Source of the DNA: Quercus robur
Taxonomy: Eukaryota; Streptophyta; Magnoliopsida; Fagales; Fagaceae
NCBI RefSeq assembly: GCF_932294415.1
Contig: NC_065544.1
Coordinates: 38,581,293-38,645,292 of the forward strand
Direction: 5' to 3'
Length of the DNA: 64,000 bases
In this document: positions 27,601-40,672 of the stretch, in pieces
Layout of the letters: each line of letters starts with the position of its first letter
Position numbering within the stretch: the stretch's first letter is position 1
Notes under the pieces: model-generated
Told to the model about the DNA's origin: nothing
The model's database searches: none
The model's input: the letters and a program-made list of their open reading frames with translations, nothing else
Program-made: the position numbers and the translations under genes

Positions 27601-28038
27601 TGTATACATCGCATGATTATACTCCACTAGGAGTTTTTCTGTTTTTGTCTCCATTTGACTGCTACTAAAGACAGAGAATGGTAGAAAACAGCATTGCCGT
27701 CAAAAGCTTTTATGTACTTTTGCTTCCCAATGTTGTTACTATTTCTGTCGCGTAGTCTCAAGTCTGTAGAAGCTGCTACCTTTTGCGAAGTGGAAGGAAA
27801 CTTCCACAGTCCACGGTGAAGTCCTAACTCCTAACTCTACAATCTCATCAAAAGCCAATAAACGCTGTTTCAAAAAGTCCGCGTGTACCCCACAAAATAC
27901 ACACCTCCCCGTTATATATAATAGCCATGTCAACACCAATGCTACTCACTATCTTACGTCACCCTTTTTGTCTATATATCACGTAACGTCTCTTCTCTGT
28001 ATTTATGGGTCCCTCCCATCACAGAAAATGTACCCAAC

Positions 28039-28069
<31 letters not shown>

Positions 28070-28130
28070 ATGTTTAAAGTTTAAACCATCCCATTCCCAA
28101 GGGACCACCCCTAAAATGATCCAAAGGCCA
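24698..28130 (+). repeat. ERF-flank-type repeat block, copy D
   Basis: It is near-identical to 20560-24000. It starts inside the Harbinger-like element (24698-25444), so that element lacks its left end here. It carries the same hAT remnant (about 26120-26698, transposase fragment 26517-26696) and the same 153-bp MITE (26771-26923). It runs directly into the ERF core promoter. The very high similarity to copy C indicates a recent duplication. Confidence 0.9.
26771..26923. mobile_element. 153-bp MITE, copy in block D
   Basis: It has the same borders as the copy at 22645, with 8-bp repeats tctataac at 26763-26770 and 26924-26931. It was inherited through the segmental duplication rather than inserted twice. 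Confidence 0.8.
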
Positions 28131-28366
28131 ATCCGGATCCCACTTATCAATTTTCCACGTGACACCCTCAAACCCCTTCAAACCCGTGTGTGATCTGTGT
28201 GCTTGCTGGGCTTGCCACGTCAACTCACCAACATATATATACCCCTCACTCTTTCTTTCACACACCCAACACCAAAAAAATCAATTTGACCAACAAAAAC
28301 ATTTTTTTGGCAACTGCAAGAAGAACAACAAAGAAGTAGAAGAAGCTCGCTGCTGCTAACTGAAAC
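27690..28366 (+). promoter_or_regulatory. ERF109-type gene promoter and 5' leader
   Basis: A TATA stretch lies at 28234-28240 and a G-box CACGTG at 28156-28161. A bZIP/TGA-type site ttacgtcacc lies at 27954-27963; it is conserved at 23840-23849 in copy C, while copy B has the altered ttaagtcacc. W-box cores (TTGAC or its complement) are present, for example near 28286. In Arabidopsis this gene responds to wounding, jasmonate and reactive oxygen; linking these motifs to such control is inference. Confidence 0.6.
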
Positions 28367-29275
28367 ATGTACAACCCTTTCAAGAGAACTAAGATCACTC
28401 AAACTCAATTAACTCAACACTCTTTCACGCCGCCACCTATGCCTCCGCCTCAACAGCACCGTCTTTCGCCCGACGATGAACTCTCCGTCATGGTCGCCGC
28501 CCTCACCAACGTCATATCCGGCTCTTCCTCCGCCACCGCCACCGTCCCCGCCGATCAACAATTCTACGGCTACCCATGGCAGCCTTCGCCGCCGCCACCA
28601 CCCACATTCGACGGAGCTGCCGCGGCCAGCGCTTCTTCCCCAACAAGCACCGGAACTGACTGTACGGACACGTTTTTGCCTCCATCGTCTGAATTGGACA
28701 CCTGCCACGTCTGCAACATCAACGGCTGTCTTGGCTGCAATTTTTTCCCGCCACCACCGACCCAAGAAAATACTACTGATAATCATCGTCAGCATCAGCA
28801 AGGAAAGAAAATTGTAGTATCGTCCGGGTCCGGGTCTGGGTCTTCAAAGAAACAAACACAGCAAAAACAACAAAGGGTGAAGAAGAACTTCAGGGGAGTG
28901 AGACAAAGGCCATGGGGCAAATGGGCCGCTGAGATCCGAGACCCGAGAAAAGCGATCCGAGTCTGGCTCGGCACATTCACTACTGCAGAGGAAGCAGCCC
29001 GAGCCTACGACAGAGCCGCCATCGAGTTCCGCGGACCACGAGCCAAACTCAATTTCCCCTTCTCCGATTACACAGCAGCAAATTCATCAAATTCATCCGA
29101 TTTAATGACAACTGCTGAGAATTCTGCCGAAATTGAAGTCACAAATTTAATGGGGAATGGAAATCAGGACAATAATTTCGTCGATGAGCAATGGGATGAA
29201 TGGATGATGACGCTCATGAATGGTGGTGATTCGTCAGATTCAGCTGGTAATACTAGCAACGCTCTTAGTTATTAA
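28367..29275 (+). CDS. ERF109: AP2/ERF group X transcription factor, ERF109/RRTF1-type
   Basis: A single-exon gene of 302 residues, starting 127 bp after the TATA box. Residues 32-52 hold a conserved [14 protein letters not shown] segment. Residues 113-124 are [12 protein letters not shown], the C-x2-C-x4-C-x2-C putative zinc motif (CMX-1) of ERF group X. The AP2 domain is at about 174-232 and has the ERF-type alanine and aspartate in WAAEIRDP. The acidic C-terminus (EQWDEWM, then [10 protein letters not shown]) is shared with Arabidopsis ERF109. The protein should bind GCC-box-like DNA in the nucleus; the Arabidopsis relative acts in redox, wound and jasmonate responses. Low-complexity stretches of proline, glutamine, serine and alanine separate the conserved parts. 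The frame is intact. It is the only ERF coding region here, although its 5' flank is repeated several times upstream. Confidence 0.93.
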   Translation: MYNPFKRTKITQTQLTQHSFTPPPMPPPQQHRLSPDDELSVMVAALTNVISGSSSATATVPADQQFYGYPWQPSPPPPPTFDGAAAASASSPTSTGTDCTDTFLPPSSELDTCHVCNINGCLGCNFFPPPPTQENTTDNHRQHQQGKKIVVSSGSGSGSSKKQTQQKQQRVKKNFRGVRQRPWGKWAAEIRDPRKAIRVWLGTFTTAEEAARAYDRAAIEFRGPRAKLNFPFSDYTAANSSNSSDLMTTAENSAEIEVTNLMGNGNQDNNFVDEQWDEWMMTLMNGGDSSDSAGNTSNALSY

Positions 29276-30330
29276 GTCCATAGGAAGTCTAATAGCCAAG
29301 TGTACAAGTTGTGAGCTTGTTTTTTTTTTTTTTTTGTTACAATTCGTTTAATTTTGGCCAAAAAACAACAATTATGTTACATTATGTGTCTTTTTTTTGG
29401 GAATATTATCTCCAAAAAAAAAATTATGCTAAATATAGTGTTGTTTCTTAAAATTTGTTTTGTTGTTCTTGTTTTAGTCGAATGAAATCAAAAAACTATG
29501 TTCGACGTTGTTCAAAACAAAGAAGATTGTGTTTGACGTAGAGGAAACTAGGAAGAAGGGAAGGGGCGAGTAAGAATAAGAGTGAGATGGGACCCACACG
29601 GCCACACGGCCACAGTGTAACGTAGTACGACTACTAAAAGAACACTCTTTTAGTAAACGAAACGATATCTATTATCCAATGATGTATCACTCTCTCTCTC
29701 TCAAGTCTCAAGTCTCACCTGATGAAAAAGAAACACTACTACCGCTTCTGGAATAATATGGGTCCCATTCAAAAAGGGTAGGACCTTGTGTTGGCCACCT
29801 CGGGGCCGACTGAGGGTCCCACGTCACGTTTACTAAATATATTTTTGGTCTTTGCCATGTCTTATTAGAAATGTCTAATCCAACATGTGCGTTTTTCTTT
29901 ACTAACATGTTTAGCATGTGCCTTATAAATCACGTGCGGATTTGGGAGAAAAAATATATATTAGAAAGTTAGAACTTGAGTCACCTGACAACGTTTTTTA
30001 TTTTTATTTTTTTTAATTTTGTGTTGAAAAATTATTGCAATTTTTTTTTTTGGGAAACTAAAAATTTATAGCAAGTTAGAAACACAGTTCTTACCCACAC
30101 TTTACTACAGTTTTTTAAGTAACAAACTGTAATTAATTGTTAGTTATGTAGGACAGTTATAACAATACTTGTGTGAAAGTGTGTTGTTCTAGCTTTTTTG
30201 ATATACTTTTTAATTTTTCATAATTTTTTTTTTAAAATTAATGATTAATGAATATGTTAAGGAATAAAGCATACATTAATCGAACCAATTATTTTTATAT
30301 GTTTAAACATAAGGAAACTTGAAAGTGAGA
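29276..30330. other. ERF 3' flank, no further gene
   Basis: Probable 3' UTR followed by AT-rich intergenic DNA with T runs. No coding region or RNA gene seen. Confidence 0.6.
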
Positions 30331-30860
30331 GAATTACCCAATTGAGCATGTTTTATTGCCTTTTAGAATAAATACAATGAAACTGAATTATTCATAATTG
30401 TTTATAACAAACTTATCAGTTTAATATTATAAAGTAGATTGAAGTCGTGACAACTTGACAACATTTTTTTTAATGTGTTGAATAATTGTAGGGTCACATT
30501 TTCTGTACATATTTTGCTATAATTATCTTATATAATAGATTGTAATAGATGGTTTGATACTTTCACATGATTTTTTTTTTTTTTCATCATTAACAGTCAA
30601 GTCATATAAGACAATTGTGACAGTATGTGTGAAAGTGTGTAATAATAATACTATAATTATTCTTTTGTGTTTGGAATTTTTTGATAGAAGGAAAACTTGA
30701 AAACGAGAGAGATTACCCAATTGAGCATGTTTTATTGCTTTTTTTTTTTTTTTTTTTTTTTTTTGATAGGACGTTTTATTGCCTTTTAGGATAAATACAG
30801 TGACACAGAATTATTTATAATAAACTTATATCAATTTAATATTATAAAGTAGATTGTAAA
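30331..30860 (+). repeat. Two diverged direct repeats of about 110-150 bp
   Basis: 30331-30440 (acccaattgagcatgttt through agtagattga) recurs at 30707-30858 with an inserted T run. It looks like a local duplication of non-coding DNA. Confidence 0.6.
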
Positions 30861-31780
30861 GACTGATTAAAAAACAAACAAAACAAAAAGATTGTAAAAG
30901 ACGAGTCCATTGAATATTTGAATATTAATGGGGTCAAATAATATAAGATGGTGATGGGTCATGGGAGAGTTGCCTAGTTGGAAATTTGGAAGTTGGAAAA
31001 GAATAGGAATATATCTTTACTTTTTGATTTTTTTTGCTGAATATATCTTTACCTTTTGATTTGAACACATGAAAGCTACTTTACTCATTTTGTTACTCGT
31101 CATGGGACCGCGTAAGAACGGTCTCCATAGACTATAGCTGGATGGTTAGACTTAGAAGTAAGAAATTAGAACGGTCTCATCACATTTTATTATTTTAATA
31201 ATATGACTTTGCTAACACGTGCTTAACCTGTTAATAGTACAACCTTAATTTAGTGTTTACACTCCTTTCTGATCCAGGAATTGGCGGCGTGTTATTTTAT
31301 CATGTTGATTTCATGTCAATCTTCTTCACGGGGCTAAAATTTTCATCAATAATGGATAATTTAGTTTATCTTAATCCAAACTTTTGTAATTATTTTTTAA
31401 AAATAATTCTAAAGAAGGGAATTTAAATCATAATTCTCATTTTTATTTATTTATTTATCACGATTCTCTTTTATCAAGAAAACTGTTTCACAAACTTTTA
31501 TAAACTAATTAGAAGTAATAAATGGTAAGAATTATTAAAACTATAGAGATGTTGGAATCATATAGAGGAATTTTTTTTTCCTAAAATAATATTCTTTGCT
31601 ATAAGTTTTTTTTTTTGGTCAAAATTATTATTTTAAAATTATTACCCGTTATATTATTACAAAAATGTGAAATATTGTCATGTTTAGTTCATATATTTGT
31701 TCACAGCATTATGAAAATGTAATTACAAATAAATTCTTGGATTTATATTATTTAAGTGCAAAACATATGCACAGTAATGC
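30861..31780. other. Intergenic, no gene seen
   Basis: AT-rich DNA without coding, RNA or element signals that I can support. Confidence 0.5.
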
Positions 31781-32010
31781 TTGTGCTTGTGGCTTAGTGG
31801 AGGAAGTGCTTAGATTTCTATTTCTGAGGACAAAATTATTTTATGAGACAGTCTCATGAGACTTTTATTGTAAAATAAGAAATATAAGTTCAAATACCAT
31901 ACTGCTTACACTAAAAAGAAATCAAACCTAATTATTGTTTTGAATTTAAATTTGATAATAAAAAATAATTATCATGAAACGGATGTTGTAAAGATAAATC
32001 CAATCATCTT
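31781..32010 (+). mobile_element. Possible SINE
   Basis: An A-box-like tggcttagtgg at 31790-31800 and a B-box-like gttcaaatacc at 31888-31898 are followed by a body with aataattatcatgaaacgg, resembling the tRNA-derived SINE at 7798. The spacing between the boxes is long, so the head may be rearranged. The 3' part is repeated near 35634-35790. Confidence 0.4.
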
Positions 32011-32139
32011 TATAAAAAAAAAAAAAAATAAATAAATAAATATATTTATTTTCCTCACTAACCCTCAAAAAATTATCATTCTTCAGCATATATTCTTCCT
32101 ATAGTCCATGGTGGAATGAAGCTTCTAGTTCCCTACCTA

Positions 32140-32440
32140 CCTCACAGGTCCTCTTGTTCAATTTTCTTTAGCCACCAGCCCCACTGTCTTCATTCAATCC
32201 GTCACCTCGACCTCTAGAGTCTAGCGTCTGGTCAGCGAGAAAGTTCAACATGTTTTGGAAACATGCATCCTCCCCTCACATGTATGGGGTCCCCACACAT
32301 GTGAGGGGAGGATGCATGTTTCTGAAACATGCTGAACTTTCTCGCTGACCAGACGCTAGACTCTAGAGGTCGAGGTGACGGATTGAATGAAGACAGTGGG
32401 GCTGGTGGCTAAAGAAAATTGAATAAGAGGACCTGTGAGG
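32140..32440. repeat. Near-perfect palindrome, 144-bp arms
   Basis: The arms 32140-32283 and 32297-32440 are reverse complements with about three mismatches around a 13-bp spacer. A module from this arm (tctagcgtctggtcagcgag and flanks) occurs again at 32447-32518 and, inverted, at 33208-33268, so it is present four times as two inverted pairs. Unit 2 of the tandem duplication has only one collapsed version (35940-36040). A transcript would fold into a long hairpin. Confidence 0.9.
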
Positions 32441-32518
32441 TTGTCTTCATTCAATCCGTCACCTTGACCTCTAGAGTCTAGCGTCTGGTCAGCGAGAAAG
32501 TTCAACATGTTTCCGAAA

Positions 32519-33207
32519 CAATGGCGGATGATCAAAGGGACTAGAGGGGGCCTGGGCCCCCCCAAATATTTTGCAAAATATCATTTTTAATATATGATGT
32601 AATTATATTTACAAGTAGCTAATTGGGAAAATACAACTTGGCCCCCTTTATTTTTTATTAAATTTCTAAATACTTTTTAGTGTAAGCATAGTCAACAAAT
32701 AATTAAGTAATAATCTTCTCATAATATATGTCAAGAGTGATGATATATATATATATATATATATATACACGTGTGTGTGTGTATTTGGTTGTGAATAGCA
32801 TTAGTATTTTTTTTTTTTTTTGGTGTGTAAAATGTAATAATATCTTTTCAAATGTAATTTTTTTTATTCCATGTAATTTTCAATTGTTTTAACTACATAT
32901 CTATTATTTATAATTGATTTAATTACAATACTTGGCTGCCAACAAATTGTTAAAAAAAACTGTGTTTTATTTAATATTCAAATAACTTATAAATTATAGG
33001 GTAAACAATATACAATGACATAGTATTCTTTTACATCTAAATAAATAAGTAAAAAGAAACATAAAATATAAAATGAATTCTTCAAAACATTTTAAATATA
33101 ATGATAATGATACGAATTTTTTCTTCTTCTTGAGTTTTTTGTTGTTTAGATATATGGTTTATGTTAATTGTGGCCTCCCCAAATAAAACTTCTTGGCACC
33201 ACCACTG
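32519..33207. mobile_element. Non-autonomous hAT-like element (689 bp)
   Basis: It is flanked by perfect 8-bp repeats ttccgaaa (32511-32518 and 33208-33215). The ends caatggcggatg and caccaccactg are inverted relatives. It sits at the centre of the second inverted pair of the palindrome module. No transposase is present. Confidence 0.8.
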
Positions 33208-34215
33208 TTCCGAAACATGCTGAACTTTCTCGCTGACCAGACGCTAGACTCCAGAGGTCGAGGTGACATGCAATACCTTCTCTTGGTCAGCCCCTTTCTT
33301 TTCAAAAAGTGAGTCCCTTTATTATTTCTTGTAATATTTTTGATTTTAATAAATTTAAAGTTTCTCTCAAGAATAGACTACAAACTATAGTATACTCCAC
33401 GAATAAAAATTTTCTCACTATACCACTTTTTATGTTTAAAAAAGAAAAAAATAAAATAAAAATAAACAGTGACAAGTTATGAATTATGATTAATGAAATA
33501 TTAGAAAAAAATGGTACAAAAGATATGTATTCATAGTTTGCTTTAATTTTTGCTTACCGCAATGCGGGGTTGCATTTCTTTCACCAATCCTTAGTTTTTT
33601 TTTTTTTTTTTTTTTTGAGAATTTAAGATGCAATTTCAGTTATATAACTGTGAGAAGAACCCAGTGGGGGGAAAGGAGATAAGGACTGAACTGTCATTCT
33701 AAAAAAAGAGTGGCATATATCATATATGCATGCTTTTTCAATGCACTGTGCAGTCTATGCTCGCTTTCTTTTGCACAGCTTTTTAATTCACCAGACACGC
33801 TCACGAAAACCCTACAAAAACCTTTACAAAGCGAAGTCTCCTATTTCAACTGACATGAGTAAAAAGAAAAGGAAAAAAAATTTGGATAAGGATCCGTTAA
33901 ATAGTTTTAGTTGGTCCCCTCAAATATTTGGATGGGTCCAAATAGCCCAAAAAAACTAATCAGTTAACCATTTTTCTTGCGCCCCCTCTACAGTCCAAAT
34001 ACAACCCAACAAAAATTCCCCAAATCATCAATATCATAACCAATAAAATTCCCTTAAAGGGGTTACAGACTTGCGGCATTTACAGCCACTGCCCAACATT
34101 TTATTGGGTAGATATCATTGAGAAAGACAAATTGAAGAACTATCTTACCGCATGCAACCAGTTCGTTCGAACTTTGGGTGTCAAACTGTCAATGGACTCA
34201 ATGGCAATTAATTTT

Positions 34216-34800
34216 TAAGTAAATTGCAAATTACACCCCTAAAGTTTGAGAATTTAAATTTTACATCCTGGAATTTTAGAATTTGGATTTGAGTTTGACT
34301 ACCCTTCAGTATTTTTTTAACTAGAATTTCCTTTTGTTTTAATGAGAAATTGTCACATCATCCATTAACAAAATAAAATGTAAAGATTAAAATCTACTAC
34401 CACTTGTTATTGTATATTTAAAATAGCAGGAAATGTTCAATTAAAAAAGTACTGGAGGTAAGCCAAATCCTTTCAATTTTACCCTCTGAAGTTTTGTATA
34501 TTTGGATTTTTTACTCTGACGTTTCAGAATTTAGATTTTACCCCCTAAAGTTTGAAAGTATTTGGATTTTACACCCAAAATTCTGAAATTTTAGGCTGTA
34601 AAACCCAAACACTTCCAAACTTTAAGAAATAAAATCCAAACACCCCTAAAATTTAGGGGGTAAAATCCAAATTCTAAAGCATCAGGGTATAAAATCCAAA
34701 CACTCCAAACTTCAAGAGGTAAAATCCAAATTCTAAAATTTCAAAGTATAAAATTCAAATACTCTCAAACTTTAAGGGTGTAATTTACAATTTACCCTTA
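34216..34800. mobile_element. MITE with long terminal inverted repeats
   Basis: The left end, agtaaattgcaaattacacc, is the inverted counterpart of the right end, ggtgtaatttacaatttacc. Internal motifs of the type gtaaaatccaaa and tttggattttac recur in both orientations. A second copy is at 36717-37240 through the segmental duplication. Confidence 0.65.
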
Positions 34801-35633
34801 ATTTTTTTAGTAATGTGACGTGCACGACATTTTTATGAAAAATTATAGGTAGCAAATTGTTATCGGTAAAGAGAAAAGTAAAATAAGTTATGGACTTATA
34901 TTAGAATCAGTGACAAGTTACTATCTAGGATTTGTTTTGAAATTGTTGTGAAAAATTAAAATGTTGTGAATATAGAATTATTCTAATTTTTTAGTTTGTT
35001 AATAAATTATGCACATATGATTAAACAATTTATATGCCTTTTTAAATTGATTTATAAATTTATGGGAAAGTCAATTACAATATTTGACTTTTTTTTCAAA
35101 AGATAAAATACAATTTATTTTAGTAGTCAATATTGATGATGTAACATTGCAAATTATTAATATTAATATCCTAATTTTTGAAAATCCTCAAACAAAGTTT
35201 TTCAAAACTTTGTTAGTGTGATCCAAAAGTATGGTATTATCTGTTGGTCAATGTGATAAAATCAACATATTATTTCTAATTACCCAAAATCTGGAGATCC
35301 AAAGCCTTTTTTTTCTTCTTCTTCTTCTTCTTCTCTACTTAAATATTTATGTAATAAAATGTAATTTTTTGTCTACCATGATTTTTTTTTTTAAATAAAC
35401 CATGTCACTTGAAACTTTTTTGGTTCATGCTCTCCCTCCCCCCCCCCCCCCCCTAAAACATGGTGGGGGGCCTTAACTCTTGAGGCTTATTTGGATCTAA
35501 TAACGTAAAATAATTCATGGGTTCCACTTAGCTCACTATTACTCTTACCTAAAATTAATGATGCTGCTTTAGAAAACTACATTCCACCCTAATTTAATTT
35601 CATTTTTTCGTATTTAACTTAATTGATCAAAAA

Positions 35634-37979
35634 TTTTATTGTAAAATAAAAAATATAGGTTCAAATACCATACTGCCTACACTAAAAAGAAATCAAATCT
35701 AATTATTGTTTTGAATTTAAATTTGATAATAAAAATAATTAATGAAATGGATGCTGTAAAGATAAATCCAATCATCTTTATAAAAAAATAAAAAATAAAA
35801 TAAAATATATTTATTTTCCTCACCAACCCTCAAAAAATTATCATTCTTCGGCATATATTCTTCCTACAGTCCATGGTGGAATGAAGCTTCTAGTTCCCTA
35901 CCTACCTCACAGGTCCTCCTATTCTATTTTCTTTAGCCACCAACCCCATTGCCTTCATTCAATCCGTCACCTCAACCTCTGGAGTCTAGCGTCTGGTTAG
36001 TGAGAAGGTATTGCATGTTTCCGAAACATGCTGAATTTTCTCCTAGTCAGCCCCTTTCTTTATAAAAAGTGAGTCCCTTTATTATTTCTTGTAATATTTT
36101 GGATTTTAATAAATTTAAAGTTTCTCCCAAGAATAGACTACAGACTATAGTATACTTCATGAATAAAAATTTCCTCACAATACCACTTTTTATAAAAGTG
36201 GCATATATCACATATGCACGCTTTTTCAATGCACTGTGCAGTCTATGCTCGCTTTCTTTTTGCACTGCTTTTTAATTCACCAGACACGCTCTCGAAAACC
36301 CTACAAAAACCTTTACAAAGCGAAGTCTCCTATTTCAACTGACATGACTAAAAAGAAAAGGAAAAAAAAAAAGACAAAAAAATTTGGATAAGGTTCCGTT
36401 AAATAGTTTTAGTTGGTCCCCTCAAATATTTGGATGGGTCCAAATAGCCCAAAAAAAAAACTAATCAGCTAACCATTTTTCTTGGGCCCCCTCTACAGTC
36501 CAAATACAACACAACAAAAACTCCCCAAATCACCAATATCATAACCAAGAAAATTCTCTTAAAGGGGTTACAGACTGGCGGCATTTACAGCCACTGCCCA
36601 ACATTTTATTGGGTAGCTACCATTGAGAAAGACAAATTGAAGAACTATCTTACCGTATGTAACCAGTTCGTTTGAACTTTGGGTGTCAAACTGTCAATAG
36701 ACTCGATGCCAATTAATTTTTAGGTAAATTACAAATTACACCCTTAAAGTTTGGGAGTATTTAAATTTTACACCTTGAAATTTCAGAATTTAGTTTTGAG
36801 TTTGACTTACCTCCAGTACTTTTTTAACTAGAATTTTCTTTTATTTTAATGAGAAATTGTCACATCATCCATTAACAAAATAAAATGTGGAGATTAAAAT
36901 CTATTAATACTTGTCATTGTATATTTAAAAGAACAGGGGATGTCCAGTTTAAAAAGTATTGGAGGTAAGCAAAATCTTTTGGATTTTACCCCATAAAGTT
37001 TGAAAGTGTTTGGATTTTTTACTCTAACGTTTCAGAATTTGGATTTTACCCCCATAAAATTTGAAAATGTTTGGATTTTACACCTAAAATTCTAAAATTT
37101 TAGGCTGTAAAATCCAAACACTTCTAAACTTTAGGAAATAAAACCCAAACACTCCAAAGTTCAAGAGGTAAAATCCAAATTCTAAAATTTCAAAGTGTAA
37201 AATTCAAATACACCCAAACTTTAAGGATGTAATTTACAATTTACCTTTAATTTTTTTAGTAATGTGACGTGCACAACATTTTTATAAAAAATTATAGATG
37301 GCAAATTATTATCGGTGAAAAAAAAATTAATATAAGTTATGAACTTATCTTAGAATCAGTAACAAGTTACTATCTAGGATTTGTTTTGAAATTGTTATGA
37401 AAGTTAAAATGTTGTGAATATAGAATTATTCTAATTTTTTTGTGAATAAAGAATGCACATATGATTGAACAATTTATATGCCTTTTTAAATTGATTTATA
37501 AATTTATGGGAAAGTCAATTACAATATTTGACTTTTTTCAAAAGATAAAATACAATTTATTTTAGTAGTCAATATTGATGATGTAGCATTGCCAACTCTT
37601 AATATTAATATCCTAATTTTTGAAAATCCTCAAACAAAATTTTGAAAAACTTTGTTAGTGTGATCCAAGTTGCATCCAAAAGTATGGTATTATCTGTTGG
37701 TCAATGTGATAAAATCAACATATTATTTCTAATTACCCAAAATCTAGAGATCCAAAACCCTTTTATTTTTCCTTCTTCTTCTTCTCTACTTAAATATTTA
37801 TGTAATAAAGTGTAATTTTTTGTCTACCATGATTTTTTTTTTTTTTTAACCATGTCACTTGGAAACTTTTTCGGTTCATGCTCTCCCCACCCCTCGCCTC
37901 CGCACAGCGGGCGATCTTAACTCTTAAGGCTTATTTGGATCTAATAATGTAAAATAATTCATGGGTTCCACTTAGCTCA
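35634..37979 (+). repeat. Tandem segmental duplication, unit 2
   Basis: It matches unit 1 with clear but moderate divergence. It lacks the hAT-like insertion and the palindromic expansion and has its own deletion near 36190. It includes the second MITE copy. Confidence 0.85.
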
Positions 37980-39487
37980 TTAGTAAAATCTTTTATCGTC
38001 AAAAAGGAGATAATTTGATGATAAAAAGCAATCATAATAGAGCGAACTTTACTAATTGATATTTTATATTACACATACAAATAAAAAACACAAAATAATT
38101 CAAATACTCATTTATATCATAAAAATAGTAAACTTAACATTTTTCAAACATGGGTAAAAATGTAAAATATAGTTAATACTCTCTGAGGTTTGGACTAATA
38201 CCAATTAGGTTCAAGACTTTTTATAATTGATCAACTTGGTCTTTAAATCCAACTTGGACCATAAATCGTTACTCATTTTCCTCACAGTAATTATGGACCA
38301 AATTTGTAAGTTTTAAAAAGTTTTGGACTTGAGTTTACTGTATTTTATCCTTCTAAACAATTTTTTCACAACCTGACTAAGCCCAAACATTTAAAAATGA
38401 AAAATATTAAATACTTGATAAGTTGTAATCGATGAAATGTAAAATAATAAAAAAAATATACGATACAAAAGATTTGTATTCATAGTTACTCCCAGCTTTT
38501 GCAATTTGCTCGCCGCAACACGGGGTTGCATTAATTTCTTTCACTAATCCTTAGTTATTTTTGTTTGGAATTTAAGATGCAATTTCAATTACATAAACTG
38601 CAAGAAGAACCCAGAGGGGGAAAGGAGATATATAACTGTTATTCAATCTAGAATTATCTTTATTTCTCAATGAAAGAGTGGCATGCATGCCTTTTAAGTA
38701 CACAGTGCTCACTTTCTTTTGCACAGCTTTTTAATTGACCACACACGCTTTCGAAAACCGTACAAAAACCAGTCGCAAAGTGAAGTCTCCTATTTCAACT
38801 GACACACGACCAAAAAGGGAGGGACAAAATGGCTCGACTTGAACTTGAACCCGAATTCGTGTGAGTCCAGGTTTTAACACATGAAATTCATGTCTTGTGC
38901 TTGTTTGCTCTTTCTTTCTTCTCATAATAGTTAGCTCAATTTAGTATTTACTTCTCTTATTTCCTTTTCTTATTTTATTTTCTTCTTTCTCAGATTAGTT
39001 AGCTCGAGTTCTCTTCTTAATTATTTTCACAGACACACACTTCATTTCATAAATCTACATTTGCACACTCATAGAGTCGAACCAACTGGCCAGAGCTTTA
39101 GTTACCATCAAAGCCTTTGTCCAGAAGTCACACCCACTTTCAGTAGTCATAGTTATAAAATTTTAATTCTTTATTGCCCATTTTCATTGTATGATAAAGT
39201 TATATTAAAATTTTGTATTATATATAAAAATGCTGACAAAATTACTTGCCAGCTTGAAATGTAATTATCAAATATAAATATTTTTACTTCTGAAAATACA
39301 ACTAACATTGAGTAGATTGAGATTCAATTCATATTAATTATTTACTTATTTTCTTGCATTTATGTTTTATTTTTAAAACTTTATACGTATAGTTTTCTTT
39401 GTAAGTAATCTAATTTTATTTATATTTGTGAATCTAATGAGGTTGATAACGTGATATGGTTTGTATCTAGTTTTTGTTTTTATGTTC
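37980..39487. other. Intergenic with partial third repeat copy
   Basis: About 38415-38830 resembles 33480-33870 of unit 1 (for example the stretch around ggggttgcat and agaagaaccca). A SINE-tail-like piece lies at about 37985-38100. The rest is AT-rich with no gene seen. Confidence 0.5.
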
Positions 39488-40110
39488 TTTTATGGTGATG
39501 ATAAAATTAGTAAATAACTTTGGTGACTTAAGTATTTATGCATTATTTAATTTTAATTTAAAGATTTTATTTACTATTTAACATTTATTTTTTATTGTCT
39601 TTGTTTATTTGTAACGAAGAAAAAGATTATATAATTAAATTATATATATATATATATATATCCCAAGTTGACTCGATTATTAAAAAATTAGGTTAGGGTC
39701 ATAGGTTTAACAACTTGTTCAAGACAACACGTCTTTGACTCGAAAGTTGATTGACCCTATTACCCAAACCCCAACATGTCTGTTAGGTCAAGTCAACAAC
39801 TTTTATGGTGATGATAAAATTAGTAAATAACTTTGGTTACTTAAGTATTTATGTATTATTTAATTTTAATTTAAAGATTTTATGTATTATTTAACATTTA
39901 TTTTTTATTGTCTTTGTTTATTTATAACGAAGGAAAAGATAATATAATTAAGTTATATATATATATATATATATCCCAAGTTGACTCAATCATTAAAAGA
40001 TTAGGTTAGGGTCTTCGGTTTAACAACTTGTTCAAGACGACGCGTCTTTGACTTGAAACTTGATTGACCCAAACCCTAACATGTCTATTAGGTCAAATCA
40101 ACAAGTTTGG
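39488..40110 (+). repeat. 313-bp tandem duplication
   Basis: The units start at 39488 and 39801, each containing a TA microsatellite (39646-39660, 39955-39973) and a segment beginning cccaagttgactc. The units differ at scattered positions. Confidence 0.85.
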
Positions 40111-40189
40111 TAAGAGTTGACACATAACAAGTTTCAAAGCATATGGAGTGATATTGGGTTGACACATAATATGAGTTCTAGTTAGCTTA

Positions 40190-40300
40190 CTAATAAAGTT
40201 TTTTATTGTCGAATAAAATATGATCTGATGATAAAAAATAATTATCATAAAGGAGACTTATAGGTTGACATTTTATAGTATGCATAAAAAAAATAAAATA
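40190..40300 (+). mobile_element. SINE 3' end fragment
   Basis: The stretch with atctgatgataaaaaataat and ataggttgacatttta resembles the body and tail of the SINE at 7798. No head with A and B boxes is visible. Confidence 0.35.
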
Positions 40301-40672
40301 AAAAAAGAGAGAAAATGCTAGAACTACAAATCATTTTATAATATTTTTTACAAACTAGTAAAAATAAGAATCAATAAGAATTGACCACATCAACAGTTTG
40401 TGAAAATGTTGTAAAATAGTTTATACTCATAGCATTACTCTAAAAAAAAATGAATTGCTATGCACATAATATTTTCACAAAAAACCTAAGTGGCATGTTG
40501 TTACTAGTGGGTGAAAAAATAATTTCAACAATGAGTTCAAATTAGAATCAATAACTAAAAAAAAAAAAACAATAATTTAAATACTCATTTATATCATGAG
40601 ATCACTGTAGTAAATTTCCAAACATTTTTTCATAACCCGACCCAGCCCAGCCCAAGGCCCCAAACTAACCGG

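Larger units (their letters stand above)
31863..35535 (+). repeat. Tandem segmental duplication, unit 1
   Basis: It matches 35634-37979 in order. It is longer because it holds the palindrome expansion and hAT-like insertion (32140-33207) and about 280 bp (33430-33710) that unit 2 lacks. Part of that 280 bp recurs at about 38415-38830. No gene is inside. Confidence 0.85.
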